A stretch of 42,291 bases of DNA from Flavobacterium sp. UBA5153 (GCA_002413745.1 DHXP01000050.1:1-42291), one strand, 5' to 3'; counted from the stretch's first letter, positions 1-9,423 are shown. Numbers and translations are program-made. Notes: generated by a model not told the origin, from the sequence alone.

Positions 1-40
1 ATTTGAAATAACTAGCGGTATAAGGAGTTAATTTGGTCAA

Positions 41-88
41 AAAAACATAGCCCAATCCAGTTTTAAAAATGGGACGGGTTATGTTTTT
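41..88. terminator. Bidirectional hairpin terminator
   Basis: A 13-bp stem (one G-T pair) joins positions 41-53 and 76-88, with A-runs on the left and T-runs on the right, so it can end transcripts in both directions. It lies just beyond the stop of the DUF4143-type ATPase on the minus strand. Nothing else is recognisable in bases 1-116. Confidence 0.6.
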
Positions 89-116
89 GATGTTGTATTA
101 CTAAAAACCTCGCGGG

Positions 117-1316
117 TCAAAGCAACAAATCCATTTTTTTCCACCACCAAAATTCCAAAGGAAAATCCGGATAATTCTGCGTGAATTTATTGTATTTATT
201 GGGTTTGGCTTCCTGTTCATTGAATTTAACTTCGACTGCAAAACCTTTCAAATAGGAAGTTTCTACAACAAAATCGACTTCATTTCCATCGGCAGTGCGC
301 CAATATTTTATTTGGTCTTGGTCGTATCTTTCGGATAGTAATCTAAAAGACAGATTCTCAAGAACCATTCCTTTATCGGCTCTTTGTTCGAGTGGCGAAA
401 AATAATTGATCAATACATTTCGCAAACCTAAATCGTTGATGTACACTTTTGGCATTTTGGTCAATTCTTTCCTTATATTGTTATAAAAAGGTTTTACCAA
501 AGTAATATGAAAACATTTTTGCAGGACATATAAATAATTTTCGACCGTTGCATTTGTAATTCGCAACGTATTCGAAATTTCGTTTACATTCAACAAATTC
601 CCCGATTGACTGGCCAAAAGCATCAACATTCTATAAAATTTGGTTTCGTCTGTTATTCCAGATTCCAGAATGTCCCGCTTAATAAATGAATCCCGAATAT
701 CTTTCAGCAATTCAATTTTTTGTGTCATATTATTCTCTAAAACCACGGCAGGATAACCGCCATAATTCATAAATTCGTCCATATAAGCCCAAAGTAAATT
801 CTCTTGAATTGATTTTGTCTTTTTCTTGGTTTTGAGTTGAATAATTTCATCGACCAAATCATTTCTCCCTTTAAAAAGCAAAAACTCTTCAAAATCGAGC
901 GTTCCCATAAGGAATATTTTCTTCCTGCCTACGAGCGAATCATTAAATTGCTTGTCGATATAAAACGCAGAACTTCCTGTGGCAACAATTTTTAATCGAT
1001 TAGAATATTCGTCAAAAAGTAATTTTAAAAAAGTGGTAGCGTCATCGAGATATTGAATTTCATCGATAAAAACAATGATTTTTTTGTCTGGTTGCAACGG
1101 ACAAATCTTGAACAAATTTTCAGGATTTTGGTTTAGTTCGTCTAAAATTTCTTTTCTGTCTAAATTGAGAAAATACACGGTTTCTCCCTTTTGTTGTAAT
1201 TCTTCGAAGATTTGTTTCAATAACGTTGACTTCCCTATTTGTCTTGCGCCAATAAGGATTGTAAACTCTTTTTTTGAAAGATGTTCTGAAATCACGATAT
1301 GTTTTTTCCTTTGCAT
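117..1316 (-). CDS. AAA ATPase of the DUF4143 type
   Basis: This encodes a protein of about 399 residues. Seen: a Walker A motif GARQIGKST near residue 25, a Walker B-like segment IIVFIDEIQYL near residue 85, a sensor-like ATGSSAF, and a C-terminal part with EVDFVVE and AVEVKF. The last two resemble the PD-(D/E)XK-like DUF4143 domain that follows AAA_14 ATPase domains. Such proteins are common and mobile in bacteria, and their cellular role is not established. I start at ATG 1316 and not at the upstream TTG (1334), because a TACATTTG promoter box lies across the first codons of the longer form; the leader would then be very short. The gene is alone, with repeats upstream at 1379-1447. Confidence 0.85.
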   Translation of the reverse strand: MQRKKHIVISEHLSKKEFTILIGARQIGKSTLLKQIFEELQQKGETVYFLNLDRKEILDELNQNPENLFKICPLQPDKKIIVFIDEIQYLDDATTFLKLLFDEYSNRLKIVATGSSAFYIDKQFNDSLVGRKKIFLMGTLDFEEFLLFKGRNDLVDEIIQLKTKKKTKSIQENLLWAYMDEFMNYGGYPAVVLENNMTQKIELLKDIRDSFIKRDILESGITDETKFYRMLMLLASQSGNLLNVNEISNTLRITNATVENYLYVLQKCFHITLVKPFYNNIRKELTKMPKVYINDLGLRNVLINYFSPLEQRADKGMVLENLSFRLLSERYDQDQIKYWRTADGNEVDFVVETSYLKGFAVEVKFNEQEAKPNKYNKFTQNYPDFPLEFWWWKKMDLLL

Positions 1317-1323
1317 CACTTTG

Positions 1324-1331
1324 CAAATGTA
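1324..1331 (-). promoter_or_regulatory. Predicted -7 box TACATTTG
   Basis: This matches the Bacteroidota -7 consensus TAnnTTTG, 7 nt before the ATG at 1316. The AT-rich upstream DNA gives no unambiguous -33 element. Confidence 0.5.
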
Positions 1332-1378
1332 CAAAATATTACAAAATATCGGATATTTTTAATATTATTTTTAATATT

Positions 1379-1447
1379 ATCCGATAATTTACATTGTATA
1401 CTATAAAAATATCCGATAATTTACGTTGTACACTAAGTAAATTATCG
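1379..1447. repeat. Iterated 25-bp repeats upstream of the ATPase gene
   Basis: Two direct copies of a 25-bp unit start at 1379 and 1411 (period 32) and differ at two positions. Each begins ATCCGATAATTTAC and ends with a TGTAYACTA segment. An inverted partial copy GTAAATTATCG follows at 1437-1447, and an inverted ATCGGATAT lies at about 1348-1356. They sit between the GlmU-like gene and the ATPase promoter, so they could be operator sites for that promoter or a remnant of the DNA that carried the gene in. Confidence 0.75.
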
Positions 1448-1481
1448 TATATTTTATACTGCACTATTCCCCCTTTGATGG

Positions 1482-2657
1482 TTATGGGGCTCTCCACTTT
1501 TTAGTTTCCTCAAAAACATGTTCTAAAATAGCGGCTTCTTTTTCATCGAAGTCAATATTCCTGCGATTCATTACTAACTTGGCGGTTTCGAAAGCCTTTT
1601 TAGTCAAGTAAGTGGTAAATCCCGATGCACCTCCCCAAGAAAAACTTGGCACAAAGTTACGGGGAAACCCTGTTCCGAAAATATTGGCGCTTACTCCTAC
1701 AACGGTTCCCGTATTAAACATTGTGTTGATGCCACATTTGCTATGGTCGCCCATCATTAATCCGCAAAATTGAAGTCCGGTTTTGGCAAAACCTTCGGTT
1801 TCGTAATTCCACAATTTCACTTCTTCATAATTATTTTTCAGGTTGGAAGTATTCGTGTCGGCACCAATATTACACCATTCACCCAGCACTGAATCTCCCA
1901 GAAATCCATCGTGTCCTTTATTGGAATAGGAAAAAAGTACCGCATTTTTTACTTCGCCGCCAATTCTGGAATACGGTCCAACAGTTGTTGCACCATAAAT
2001 TTTGGCAGCCATTTTTATTTGTGCATTTTCACACAAAGCTAATGGCCCGCGAATAACGGAGCCTTCCATTATCTCGGAATTTTTTCCAATATAAATGGGG
2101 CCGGACGAAGCATTCAGCGTTACAAATTCCAGCTTTGCTCCTTCTTCGATAAATATATTTTCTTTCCCAATAGTATTTACACTTTTAGGAATAGATTGCG
2201 ATTTTCTGTCTTCGGTTAAAAGTTCAAAATCTTCGCGAATTGCGGCGTCATTATTGGAAAAAATATCCCAAGTATGTTCGACTCTTAAACAATCCTCTTC
2301 AAATTCAATAATGTCATATAAATCAAAATCGACTTCTTCCTGGTTTTCGCTGGTGTAAAAAGCAATGACTTCATCGCCTTTGAAAATGGCTTGATTCGAT
2401 TCGAGGTCACTGACCATTTCCGCCAAAATTGCATTGGGAAGAAAAGAAGCATTTATCATTACATTTTCTTCCATTTCCACCATCGGGAATTTCTCTGACA
2501 AATATTCCTCGGTCAATGTAGTCGTGGTAGAACCCAAACGCATTTCCCATTTTTGACGAATCGTCATTATCCCAATAAGAATATCGGCAACTGGACGCGT
2601 GAAAGTAAAAGGTAATAAAGCATTTCTGGCTGGTCCGTCGAAAAGTATATAATTCAT
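1482..2657 (-). CDS. GlmU-like sugar-phosphate nucleotidyltransferase (Bacteroidota alternative type)
   Basis: This 391-residue protein begins MNYILFDGPARNALLPFTFT, typical of the alternative GlmU family of Bacteroidota (TIGR03991-like). That family is proposed to supply UDP-N-acetylglucosamine for peptidoglycan and lipopolysaccharide. The N-terminal half is a degenerate nucleotidyltransferase-like region. From about residue 175 to 330 there are left-handed beta-helix hexapeptide repeats (for example IYIGKNSEIMEGSVIRG and CNIGADTNTSNLKN), as in acyltransferases. Classical GlmU motifs are not obvious at the N terminus, so the exact reaction is inferred from family membership. It is transcribed alone from its own promoter, with L31 upstream on the same strand behind a terminator. 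Confidence 0.85.
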   Translation of the reverse strand: MNYILFDGPARNALLPFTFTRPVADILIGIMTIRQKWEMRLGSTTTTLTEEYLSEKFPMVEMEENVMINASFLPNAILAEMVSDLESNQAIFKGDEVIAFYTSENQEEVDFDLYDIIEFEEDCLRVEHTWDIFSNNDAAIREDFELLTEDRKSQSIPKSVNTIGKENIFIEEGAKLEFVTLNASSGPIYIGKNSEIMEGSVIRGPLALCENAQIKMAAKIYGATTVGPYSRIGGEVKNAVLFSYSNKGHDGFLGDSVLGEWCNIGADTNTSNLKNNYEEVKLWNYETEGFAKTGLQFCGLMMGDHSKCGINTMFNTGTVVGVSANIFGTGFPRNFVPSFSWGGASGFTTYLTKKAFETAKLVMNRRNIDFDEKEAAILEHVFEETKKWRAP

Positions 2658-2670
2658 AAAATATTTTGTT

Positions 2671-2696
2671 AGAGACGATGCATTGTATCGTCTGTA
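2671..2696. repeat. Short palindromic repeat (AGAGACGAT...ATCGTCT)
   Basis: GACGAT (2674-2679) and ATCGTC (2687-2692) form a near-palindrome bordered by AGA and TCT. This resembles the dispersed AGAGACG...CGTCTCT elements found between genes in many bacteria. It falls in the 5' leader of the GlmU-like gene. Confidence 0.55.
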
Positions 2697-2707
2697 CTTT
2701 AAAGGTT

Positions 2708-2715
2708 CAAAGTTA
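2708..2715 (-). promoter_or_regulatory. Predicted -7 box TAACTTTG (GlmU-like gene)
   Basis: TAACTTTG on the minus strand lies about 50 nt before the GlmU-like ATG. The small palindrome at 2671-2696 would be in the transcribed leader. Confidence 0.5.
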
Positions 2716-2740
2716 CAAAGTTTTGAATAGCAATTAAAAT

Positions 2741-2768
2741 AAAAAAGCCCCGCAAATTGCGGAGCTTT
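2741..2768 (-). terminator. Terminator of rpmE2
   Basis: Arms 2744-2753 and 2759-2768 (one internal mismatch) form a GC-rich hairpin, followed on the minus strand by six T. It lies 25 nt past the L31 stop codon. Confidence 0.8.
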
Positions 2769-2792
2769 ATATTATTTTCAACAAAGTAAATA

Positions 2793-3044
2793 TTATTTAC
2801 CGTGTTTAGCGTATTTAGTTTTGAATTTATCGATACGACCTGCAGTATCAATAAGTTTAGATTTACCTGTGTAAAAAGGGTGAGAAGTTCTGGAAATCTC
2901 CATTTTTACAACTGGATATTCAACACCATCAACTGTAATTGTTTCTCTTGTATCTGCAGTAGATTTAGTAATAAACACATCTTCATTTGACATGTCTTTG
3001 AAGGCAACTAAGCGGTAATTTTCTGGGTGAATTCCTTTTTTCAT
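2793..3044 (-). CDS. rpmE2: 50S ribosomal protein L31, type B
   Basis: This 83-residue protein begins MKKGIHPENYRLVAFKDMSN and contains SRTSHPFYTGKSKLID, the hallmarks of L31. It lacks the CxxC zinc-binding pairs of type A L31, so it is the zinc-independent type B form. It is a component of the large ribosomal subunit. Its leader of about 110 nt before the ATG is longer than needed, which would fit autoregulation, but no specific structure is claimed. It has its own promoter and terminator. Confidence 0.95.
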   Translation of the reverse strand: MKKGIHPENYRLVAFKDMSNEDVFITKSTADTRETITVDGVEYPVVKMEISRTSHPFYTGKSKLIDTAGRIDKFKTKYAKHGK

Positions 3045-3157
3045 CTTTATTTTTATTTATTTTTTGAGCGTTTTAATTTTGAAGCTTTCTCGTGTTCAGA
3101 AAAAGGTGTAAATGCAACTACTCTTTTTGTTTAAAACTTTTAATTATTTTGAGTCTG

Positions 3158-3165
3158 CAAATTTA
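3158..3165 (-). promoter_or_regulatory. rpmE2 promoter -7 box TAAATTTG
   Basis: TAAATTTG on the minus strand has a TTG at 3186-3184, 18 nt upstream. This fits the Bacteroidota TTG-N(17-23)-TAnnTTTG pattern. Confidence 0.7.
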
Positions 3166-3254
3166 CAATTATTTTTCAATAATCAAATCTTTACATTACT
3201 TTTTTTATATAATCGTAAAAAACGATTTTTACCCTTGAATAAATTGGGAATTGT

Positions 3255-3262
3255 TATATTTG
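3255..3262 (+). promoter_or_regulatory. Promoter -7 box TATATTTG (DUF4199/GT2/mutase cluster)
   Basis: TATATTTG has a TTG at 3235-3237, 17 nt upstream. It lies 27 nt before the DUF4199 ATG and probably drives the forward cluster that follows. Confidence 0.7.
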
Positions 3263-3289
3263 TGGATTAATAAATAAATACTTTCAACT

Positions 3290-3817
3290 ATGAATGAAAT
3301 TATAAAGAAAAACGGGATTCAATATGGTATAATTACTGGTGTCGTAGGTGCAATAATTACTACTTTGATATATTCAATAGATTTAAAATTATTTACTTCT
3401 ATGTGGATTGGTTTCGTAAGCATCGCAATCTATATTATAATTGGGATAGTTTTACTTTCTAAAACCAAGCAAGAACTAAAGGGAATATTTTCTTTTAAAG
3501 ATGCTTTTACCACCTATTTTATTTCGGCGGTAATTGGAATTTTAATATCCGTTGCTTTTAATGTCATTTTGTTCAATATAATAGATCCTTCTGTAAAGGA
3601 CACCCTTAAAGAATTAACAATGAAATATATGGTGGAAACTATGCAAAAATTCAACACGCCATCATCAGCAATTAATGAAGCAATGAAAAAACTTCAAGAA
3701 AACGATCCATATTCTGTTATTGAATTAATAAAAGGATCTGTATTTAAAATAGCATTCAGCGCCCTTTTTGGATTATTATTGGCTTTAGTCTTTAAAAGCA
3801 AACCTTCACAAGAATAA
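3290..3817 (+). CDS. DUF4199 family membrane protein
   Basis: This 175-residue protein has four hydrophobic segments, at about residues 13-33, 38-57, 73-95 and 150-170, with a charged stretch (about 96-145) between the third and fourth. The layout matches DUF4199, a Bacteroidota family of unknown function that is regularly found directly before a GT2 glycosyltransferase. Here the GT2 start codon follows 8 nt after this stop, so the two are very likely co-transcribed. A role in the inner membrane alongside glycan or lipid modification is inference from context. Confidence 0.8.
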   Translation: MNEIIKKNGIQYGIITGVVGAIITTLIYSIDLKLFTSMWIGFVSIAIYIIIGIVLLSKTKQELKGIFSFKDAFTTYFISAVIGILISVAFNVILFNIIDPSVKDTLKELTMKYMVETMQKFNTPSSAINEAMKKLQENDPYSVIELIKGSVFKIAFSALFGLLLALVFKSKPSQE

Positions 3818-3825
3818 AAATATAA

Positions 3826-4779
3826 ATGAATTTATCCATACTTATCCCGCTTCTCAACGAAGAGGAATCACTCAAAGAACTCTATACTTGGATCATTTCG
3901 GTGATGAAATCGAACAATTATTCCTATGAAATCATTTTTATAGATGATGGAAGTACCGATAATTCTTGGTCCATTATTGAAGAATTAGCGGCAGAAAATC
4001 CAAATGTGAAAGGCATTCGTTTCATGAAAAATTTCGGGAAATCACAAGCCCTACATGCTGGTTTTGCAAAGGCAGAAGGCGATGTAATTATTACTATGGA
4101 CGCTGATTTGCAAGACAGTCCCGAAGAAATTCCAGGATTATTCAATATGATTACCACCCAAAATTTTGATTTAGTTTCCGGCTGGAAAAAGAAACGATAT
4201 GATTCTGTTGTTGCAAAAAATTTGCCTTCAAAATTATTTAATTGGGCTGCCAGAAAAACATCTGGTGTGGAATTAAATGATTTCAATTGCGGGTTAAAAG
4301 CCTACAAAAATGTAGTTGTCAAAAACATCGAAGTTTCGGGCGAAATGCACCGATACATTCCCGTTTTGGCAAAAAACGCTGGTTTTGGTAAAATTGGCGA
4401 AAAAGTGGTGCAACATCAAGCCCGAAAATATGGGGAGACTAAATTTGGAATGGAGCGTTTCATCAATGGCTTCTTGGATTTAATTACCATTTGGTTCCTG
4501 TCAAAATTTGGAAAAAGACCAATGCATTTATTTGGCGCATTGGGATCAATAATGTTTATAATAGGTTTTCTTTCGGCTGGATTTATTGGATTTATGAAAT
4601 TATATAAATTATATCACGACCTACCTTATGATTTGGTCACTAATAATCCTTGGTTTTACATTTCACTAACTACCATGATTATAGGTACACAATTGTTTTT
4701 GGCAGGATTTCTTGGTGAAATTATTTTGAGAACAAAAAACAATGAGGAACGCTATAAGGTTTCGAAAGAAATAAATTAA
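3826..4779 (+). CDS. GT2 family glycosyltransferase with membrane anchor
   Basis: This 317-residue protein has a GT-A fold: [15 protein letters not shown] at the N terminus, [12 protein letters not shown] around 37-47 and a metal-binding DAD at 92-94 inside MDADLQD. Two membrane helices near residues 232-257 and 275-300 follow. This is the architecture of polyprenyl-phosphate sugar transferases (GtrB/ArnC/DPM1-like), which load a sugar from a nucleotide donor onto a lipid carrier at the inner membrane. The exact sugar cannot be read from the sequence. It is followed 41 nt later by a phosphosugar mutase, which fits a shared hexose-phosphate supply. Confidence 0.88.
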   Translation: MNLSILIPLLNEEESLKELYTWIISVMKSNNYSYEIIFIDDGSTDNSWSIIEELAAENPNVKGIRFMKNFGKSQALHAGFAKAEGDVIITMDADLQDSPEEIPGLFNMITTQNFDLVSGWKKKRYDSVVAKNLPSKLFNWAARKTSGVELNDFNCGLKAYKNVVVKNIEVSGEMHRYIPVLAKNAGFGKIGEKVVQHQARKYGETKFGMERFINGFLDLITIWFLSKFGKRPMHLFGALGSIMFIIGFLSAGFIGFMKLYKLYHDLPYDLVTNNPWFYISLTTMIIGTQLFLAGFLGEIILRTKNNEERYKVSKEIN

Positions 4780-4820
4780 TTCCAAATAAAAAAGATATTC
4801 AAATTCTAAAAAAATATAAA

Positions 4821-6548
4821 ATGGAAATCAAACAAAACATTTTAGAAGCAGCAAACGAATGGCTTAAGCCAACATTCGACAATGAAACTCAAGAAGCCGT
4901 CAAAACGATGATAAACTCTTCACCAAAAGATCTTGAAGAAAGTTTTTATAAAAATCTTGAATTCGGAACTGGCGGAATGCGTGGCGTTATGGGTGCCGGA
5001 AACAATCGCATCAATAAATACACACTTGGAAAAAGCACACAAGGACTTTCTGATTATTTGCATAAAGTATTTCCTAATCAACCTTTGAAAGCAGTAATTG
5101 CTTATGATTGCCGTCATAACAGCAAAACATTGGCCAAAACTGTCGCCGATGTTTTCTCGGCAAATGGAATCCAGGTTTATTTATTTTCGGATTTAAGACC
5201 AACTCCAGAGTTATCTTTTGCGCTAAAATATTTAGGTTGCCAGTGTGGAATTGTGCTTACGGCATCTCACAATCCTCCTGAATACAATGGATACAAAGTA
5301 TATTGGGAAGATGGTGGTCAAATCGTTCCTCCGCAAGACGAAGAAATCATCAATACCATTGAAAATTTAAACTACGACAAAATTAAGTTTGATGCCAATG
5401 AGGATTTGATTCATTATATCGATACCGAAGTGGATCAAGCTTTCATAAAATCATCAATAGAAAACGCCAGTTTTGATACTTCGGCTGAAGCGAAAGCCAA
5501 TCTAAATGTTGTTTTCACCTCTTTGCACGGAACTTCAATAACATTGGTTCCTGACACTTTATCACAAGCTGGTTATACCAATGTGCACATTGTTCCTGAA
5601 CAGGCAGTGCCAAATGGTGATTTTCCAACCGTAAAATCTCCAAATCCAGAAGAGCCAGAAGCACTAACCATGGCTTTGGCATTAGCCGATAAAACCAACT
5701 CCGATATCGTCGTTGGAACCGACCCTGATTGTGACCGATTGGGAGTTGCGGTTCGAAATAATGAAGGCAAAATGACCTTGTTGAACGGAAATCAAACCAT
5801 GATTTTGATGACCTCGTTCCTGTTGAAAGAATGGAAAAAAGCAGGGAAAATCAACGGGAAACAATTCGTTGGTTCCACCATCGTTTCTACCCCGATGATA
5901 ATGGAATTGGCGACTAGTTATGGCGTGGAATGCAAGGTTGGTCTGACCGGTTTCAAATGGATTGCTAAAATGATCAAAGATTTTCCGGAATTAGAATTCA
6001 TCGGTGGCGGCGAAGAAAGTTTTGGCTATATGGTGGGTGATGCTGTTCGTGATAAAGATGCCGTTGCTGCCACATTGTTGATTTGTGAAGTTGCGGCTCA
6101 AGCCAAAGCGAAAGGAAGTACGGCGTATAAAGAATTATTAAAACTGTATGTTGAAAACGGATTTTATAAAGAATATTTGGTTTCGTTAACCAAAAAAGGA
6201 ATGGAAGGTTTACAGGAAATCAATCAAATGATGGTTGATTTGCGTGAGAATCCTTTAAAGGAAATCAACGAACAAAGAGTAGTTATGGTGGAGGATTACC
6301 AATCATCGATGGCGAAAAATTTACTTGCCGGAGAAGAAACCAAAATGGATATGCCAAAATCGAATGTGCTTATTTATTACACCGAAGATGGTTCCAAAAT
6401 TTGTGCAAGACCAAGCGGAACAGAACCTAAAATTAAATTTTATATTAGCGTAAACGCCGAATTGAATTCTGTGGAAGATTTCACGGAAGCAGAAGGCATT
6501 TTGAACGAAAAAATAAAAAATATCATTGCATCAATGCAATTGAACTAA
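4821..6548 (+). CDS. Phospho-sugar mutase (phosphoglucomutase/phosphomannomutase)
   Basis: This 575-residue alpha-D-phosphohexomutase interconverts hexose 1- and 6-phosphates. Seen in order: FGTGGMRG near residue 48, the phosphoserine loop [13 protein letters not shown] with Ser149, the metal loop TDPDCDR near residue 303, the sugar-recognition loop [10 protein letters not shown] near 396, and the phosphate loop RPSGTEPK near 535. The length and TASHNP loop fit the long PgcA-type subgroup, which usually acts on glucose phosphates, but substrate preference is not fixed by these motifs. It lies between the glycosyltransferase and the inserted YhcG gene. Confidence 0.93.
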   Translation: MEIKQNILEAANEWLKPTFDNETQEAVKTMINSSPKDLEESFYKNLEFGTGGMRGVMGAGNNRINKYTLGKSTQGLSDYLHKVFPNQPLKAVIAYDCRHNSKTLAKTVADVFSANGIQVYLFSDLRPTPELSFALKYLGCQCGIVLTASHNPPEYNGYKVYWEDGGQIVPPQDEEIINTIENLNYDKIKFDANEDLIHYIDTEVDQAFIKSSIENASFDTSAEAKANLNVVFTSLHGTSITLVPDTLSQAGYTNVHIVPEQAVPNGDFPTVKSPNPEEPEALTMALALADKTNSDIVVGTDPDCDRLGVAVRNNEGKMTLLNGNQTMILMTSFLLKEWKKAGKINGKQFVGSTIVSTPMIMELATSYGVECKVGLTGFKWIAKMIKDFPELEFIGGGEESFGYMVGDAVRDKDAVAATLLICEVAAQAKAKGSTAYKELLKLYVENGFYKEYLVSLTKKGMEGLQEINQMMVDLRENPLKEINEQRVVMVEDYQSSMAKNLLAGEETKMDMPKSNVLIYYTEDGSKICARPSGTEPKIKFYISVNAELNSVEDFTEAEGILNEKIKNIIASMQLN

Positions 6549-6556
6549 TCCAATAA

Positions 6557-7594
6557 ATGGACAGTAAACTCGATACAAATGATACTCCACAATTATTAAA
6601 TTCGATTATCGGTTTAATAGATACAACACGTCATAATGTTGCAAAAACTGTCAATCAAGAACTCACCTTATTGTATTGGAATATCGGAAAAAGTATTAAT
6701 GATGATATTCTGAATAACAATCGGGCCGATTACGGAAAGAAGATAATTCCAGAATTAAGCATAGCATTAACCAATAGATATGGAATAGGTTTTAGCAAAA
6801 GAAATTTACAGGGATTCATTAAGCTAAGTGCTGTTTTTGAAGATGTTATAATTTTGCAGACACTGTCTGCAAAATTGAGTTGGTCACATTTATACAATCT
6901 TATCTACATAGAAAACCAGGTAAAAAGAGAATTCTACACTCAAATGTCCGTCCATGAAAGATGGAGCGTTAGAACTTTGCAAGACCGAATTGACAGTATG
7001 CTTTTTGAAAGAACTGCCATAAGTAAAAAACCGGAACAGACCATTATCAATGACTTAAAACTATTGGAAACCGAAAAGAAAATCAGTCCGGATTTAGCCT
7101 TTCGAGACCCCTATTTTCTAGACTTTTTAGGATTGCACGATAGTTATTCAGAAAAAGATTTAGAAAGTTCAATTTTGGCACAGCTTCAATATTTTATTAC
7201 TGAAATGGGAAGCGAATTTGCGTTTTTGGCTCGTCAAAAAAGAATAACTATTGATAATGAAGATTTTTACATCGATTTACTTTTTTATCATAGAGGTTTA
7301 AAAAGATTAGTTGCTATTGATCTTAAGCTTGGAAAATTTAAAGCAGCTTACAAAGGTCAAATGGAATTGTACCTCCGTTGGTTAGAACATAACGAACAAA
7401 AAGACGGTGAAAACAAACCCATTGGATTAATTCTTTGTAGCGAGAAATCTGCTGAACAAATTAATTATTTGATGCTTGATAACGATGAACAAATAAAAGT
7501 AGCTGAGTATTTAACACAGTTACCCGAGAAAAAATTATTGCTGGAAAAATTGGAAAGAGCCATTGCCATAGCAGAAAATAACACAAGAAAATAA
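6557..7594 (+). CDS. YhcG/DUF1016 family PD-(D/E)XK nuclease-like protein
   Basis: This 345-residue protein has an N-terminal DUF1016 region with LTLLYWNIGKSI and a C-terminal nuclease-like domain. In the latter, DFYIDLLFYHRGLKRLVAID followed by LKLGKFKAAYKGQ supplies the D...(D/E)xK residues of the PD-(D/E)XK fold. The family is widespread, mobile and often sits in defence or restriction loci; its substrate here is unknown. It starts 8 nt after the mutase stop, and its own stop directly abuts the ABC transporter ATG with no spacer. The gene looks like an insertion into a cluster that otherwise reads mutase then ABC exporter. Confidence 0.88.
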   Translation: MDSKLDTNDTPQLLNSIIGLIDTTRHNVAKTVNQELTLLYWNIGKSINDDILNNNRADYGKKIIPELSIALTNRYGIGFSKRNLQGFIKLSAVFEDVIILQTLSAKLSWSHLYNLIYIENQVKREFYTQMSVHERWSVRTLQDRIDSMLFERTAISKKPEQTIINDLKLLETEKKISPDLAFRDPYFLDFLGLHDSYSEKDLESSILAQLQYFITEMGSEFAFLARQKRITIDNEDFYIDLLFYHRGLKRLVAIDLKLGKFKAAYKGQMELYLRWLEHNEQKDGENKPIGLILCSEKSAEQINYLMLDNDEQIKVAEYLTQLPEKKLLLEKLERAIAIAENNTRK

Positions 7595-9421
7595 ATGAAC
7601 AATTTCAAGAAAATATTCCCTTTTATAATTCCCTATAAAAAATACGCTTACTTCAACATATTTTTCAATGTTTTGTACGCATTGTTTAGCACGCTTTCTT
7701 TTATGTCATTAATCCCAATGATGCAGGTTTTATTTGACCAAACCAAAAGAAATACCGTGTTGCCAACTTTCAAAGGGATTTGGGAATTTAAAAAATTTGC
7801 CGAAGATTTTTTAAGCTATTACATCACAAATGCAACGGACTCATACGGTGTTGGATATACGTTGTCAATTATGGTAATCGTGATTATCTCAATTTTTTTA
7901 TTGAAGAATTTGAGCGATTATTTGGCTATGTTTTTCATCACTTTTTTGAGAAATGGTGTTTTGAGGGATATGCGAAATGCGATGTACAAAAAAACCATCA
8001 ATTTGCCACTTTCCTTTTTTTCCGAAAAAAGAAAAGGAGACACGATTTCCAGAATTTCTGCCGATGTAAATGAAGTACAAACCTCATTCCTTTCGATATT
8101 AGAATTGATTGTAAAAGAACCTTTGACAATTATATTTACAATCACAATGATGTTTTTAATAAGTCTCAAATTGACTCTTTTTGTATTTATTTTCATTCCA
8201 GTTTCTGGCTACATAATTTCATTAATAGGGAAACAACTAAAAAAGAAATCGACACGAGCGCAACAAGAACAAGGTATCTTTTTATCGACTATCGAAGAAA
8301 CTCTTGGCGGATTGAAAGTCGTAAAAGGCTATAATTCCGAAAAATATTTCAATCGTATTTTTCAAGAATCGACACAACGATTTTTTGTTTTATCAAATAG
8401 CATTGGCAACCGCCAAAATCTGGCTTCACCGGCAAGCGAATTTATGGGAATTATGGTTATCGCCATTTTGCTTTGGTACGGAGGCCATATGGTTTTGATA
8501 GAAAAAACCTTGAACGGCGCCTCGTTTATTGCTTATATGGGTTTGGCTTATAATATTCTTACGCCGGCAAAATCAATTTCGAAAGCATCTTATGCCATCA
8601 AAAGAGGGAACGCTGCAGCAGAACGGGTGTTGGAAATTTTGGAACAGAAAAACACCATCACGAGCAAAAAAGATGCGCTGAAAAAAGATTCATTTGAATC
8701 AAAAATCACGATAAAAAACATTAACTTTAAATACGAAGAAGACACCGTTTTAAAGGATTTTTCGCTCGAAGTAAAAAAGGGACAAACCGTGGCACTCGTC
8801 GGTCAATCCGGAAGCGGAAAAAGTACGATTGCCAACTTATTGACTCGTTTTTATGATGTGAATGAGGGAACGATTTCCATTGATGGCATTGACATAAAAG
8901 ATATTAATTTGCAATCGCTTCGCGGCTTGATGGGATTAGTAACCCAAGACAGCATTTTGTTTAATGACACCATAAAAGCCAATATTTCGCTCGGAAAATT
9001 AAACGCAACCGATGATGAAATTATCGAAGCCTTGAAGATTGCCAATGCCTATGAATTTGTAAAAGATTTGCCTCTTGGTATTTACACCAACATTGGCGAC
9101 AGCGGAAATAAACTTTCCGGAGGCCAAAAACAACGATTATCCATTGCGCGTGCGGTTTTGAAAAATCCACCGATAATGATTCTGGATGAAGCCACCTCAG
9201 CATTGGATACTGAAAGCGAAAAATTTGTGCAAGTCGCTTTGGAAAATATGATGCAAAACAGGACTTCGATTGTGATTGCCCACCGCCTTTCGACCATTCA
9301 AAAAGCGGACAAGATTGTGGTAATGCAAAAAGGAGAAATTGTAGAACAAGGAACTCACGATGAGTTAATTGCCATAAGCGGAACGTATCATAAATTGGTA
9401 ACGATGCAGTCATTTGAATAA
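7595..9421 (+). CDS. MsbA-like ABC exporter (fused permease and ATPase)
   Basis: This is a 608-residue half-transporter. Six membrane helices lie within about residues 15-330, and a nucleotide-binding domain from about 370 to 600. Seen: Walker A GQSGSGKS near 402, Q-loop TQDSILF, signature LSGGQKQR near 506, Walker B IMILDEATSALD near 527, and switch His in IVIAHRLS. It should act as a homodimer exporting a lipid or other amphipathic substrate across the inner membrane; MsbA-type lipid A export is a family-based guess. The ATG follows the preceding TAA immediately, so expression probably depends on read-through or coupling. Confidence 0.92.
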   Translation: MNNFKKIFPFIIPYKKYAYFNIFFNVLYALFSTLSFMSLIPMMQVLFDQTKRNTVLPTFKGIWEFKKFAEDFLSYYITNATDSYGVGYTLSIMVIVIISIFLLKNLSDYLAMFFITFLRNGVLRDMRNAMYKKTINLPLSFFSEKRKGDTISRISADVNEVQTSFLSILELIVKEPLTIIFTITMMFLISLKLTLFVFIFIPVSGYIISLIGKQLKKKSTRAQQEQGIFLSTIEETLGGLKVVKGYNSEKYFNRIFQESTQRFFVLSNSIGNRQNLASPASEFMGIMVIAILLWYGGHMVLIEKTLNGASFIAYMGLAYNILTPAKSISKASYAIKRGNAAAERVLEILEQKNTITSKKDALKKDSFESKITIKNINFKYEEDTVLKDFSLEVKKGQTVALVGQSGSGKSTIANLLTRFYDVNEGTISIDGIDIKDINLQSLRGLMGLVTQDSILFNDTIKANISLGKLNATDDEIIEALKIANAYEFVKDLPLGIYTNIGDSGNKLSGGQKQRLSIARAVLKNPPIMILDEATSALDTESEKFVQVALENMMQNRTSIVIAHRLSTIQKADKIVVMQKGEIVEQGTHDELIAISGTYHKLVTMQSFE

Positions 9422-9423
9422 TC

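Noticed and set aside
3924-4286. 120-codon minus-strand ORF inside the glycosyltransferase gene
   Set aside because: It is antisense to the conserved GT-A fold including DAD; no independent evidence supports it.
9021-9413. 130-codon ORF on the minus strand inside the ABC exporter gene
   Set aside because: It is antisense to the highly conserved ATPase domain of the exporter; its composition is the mirror of that gene and it matches no family.
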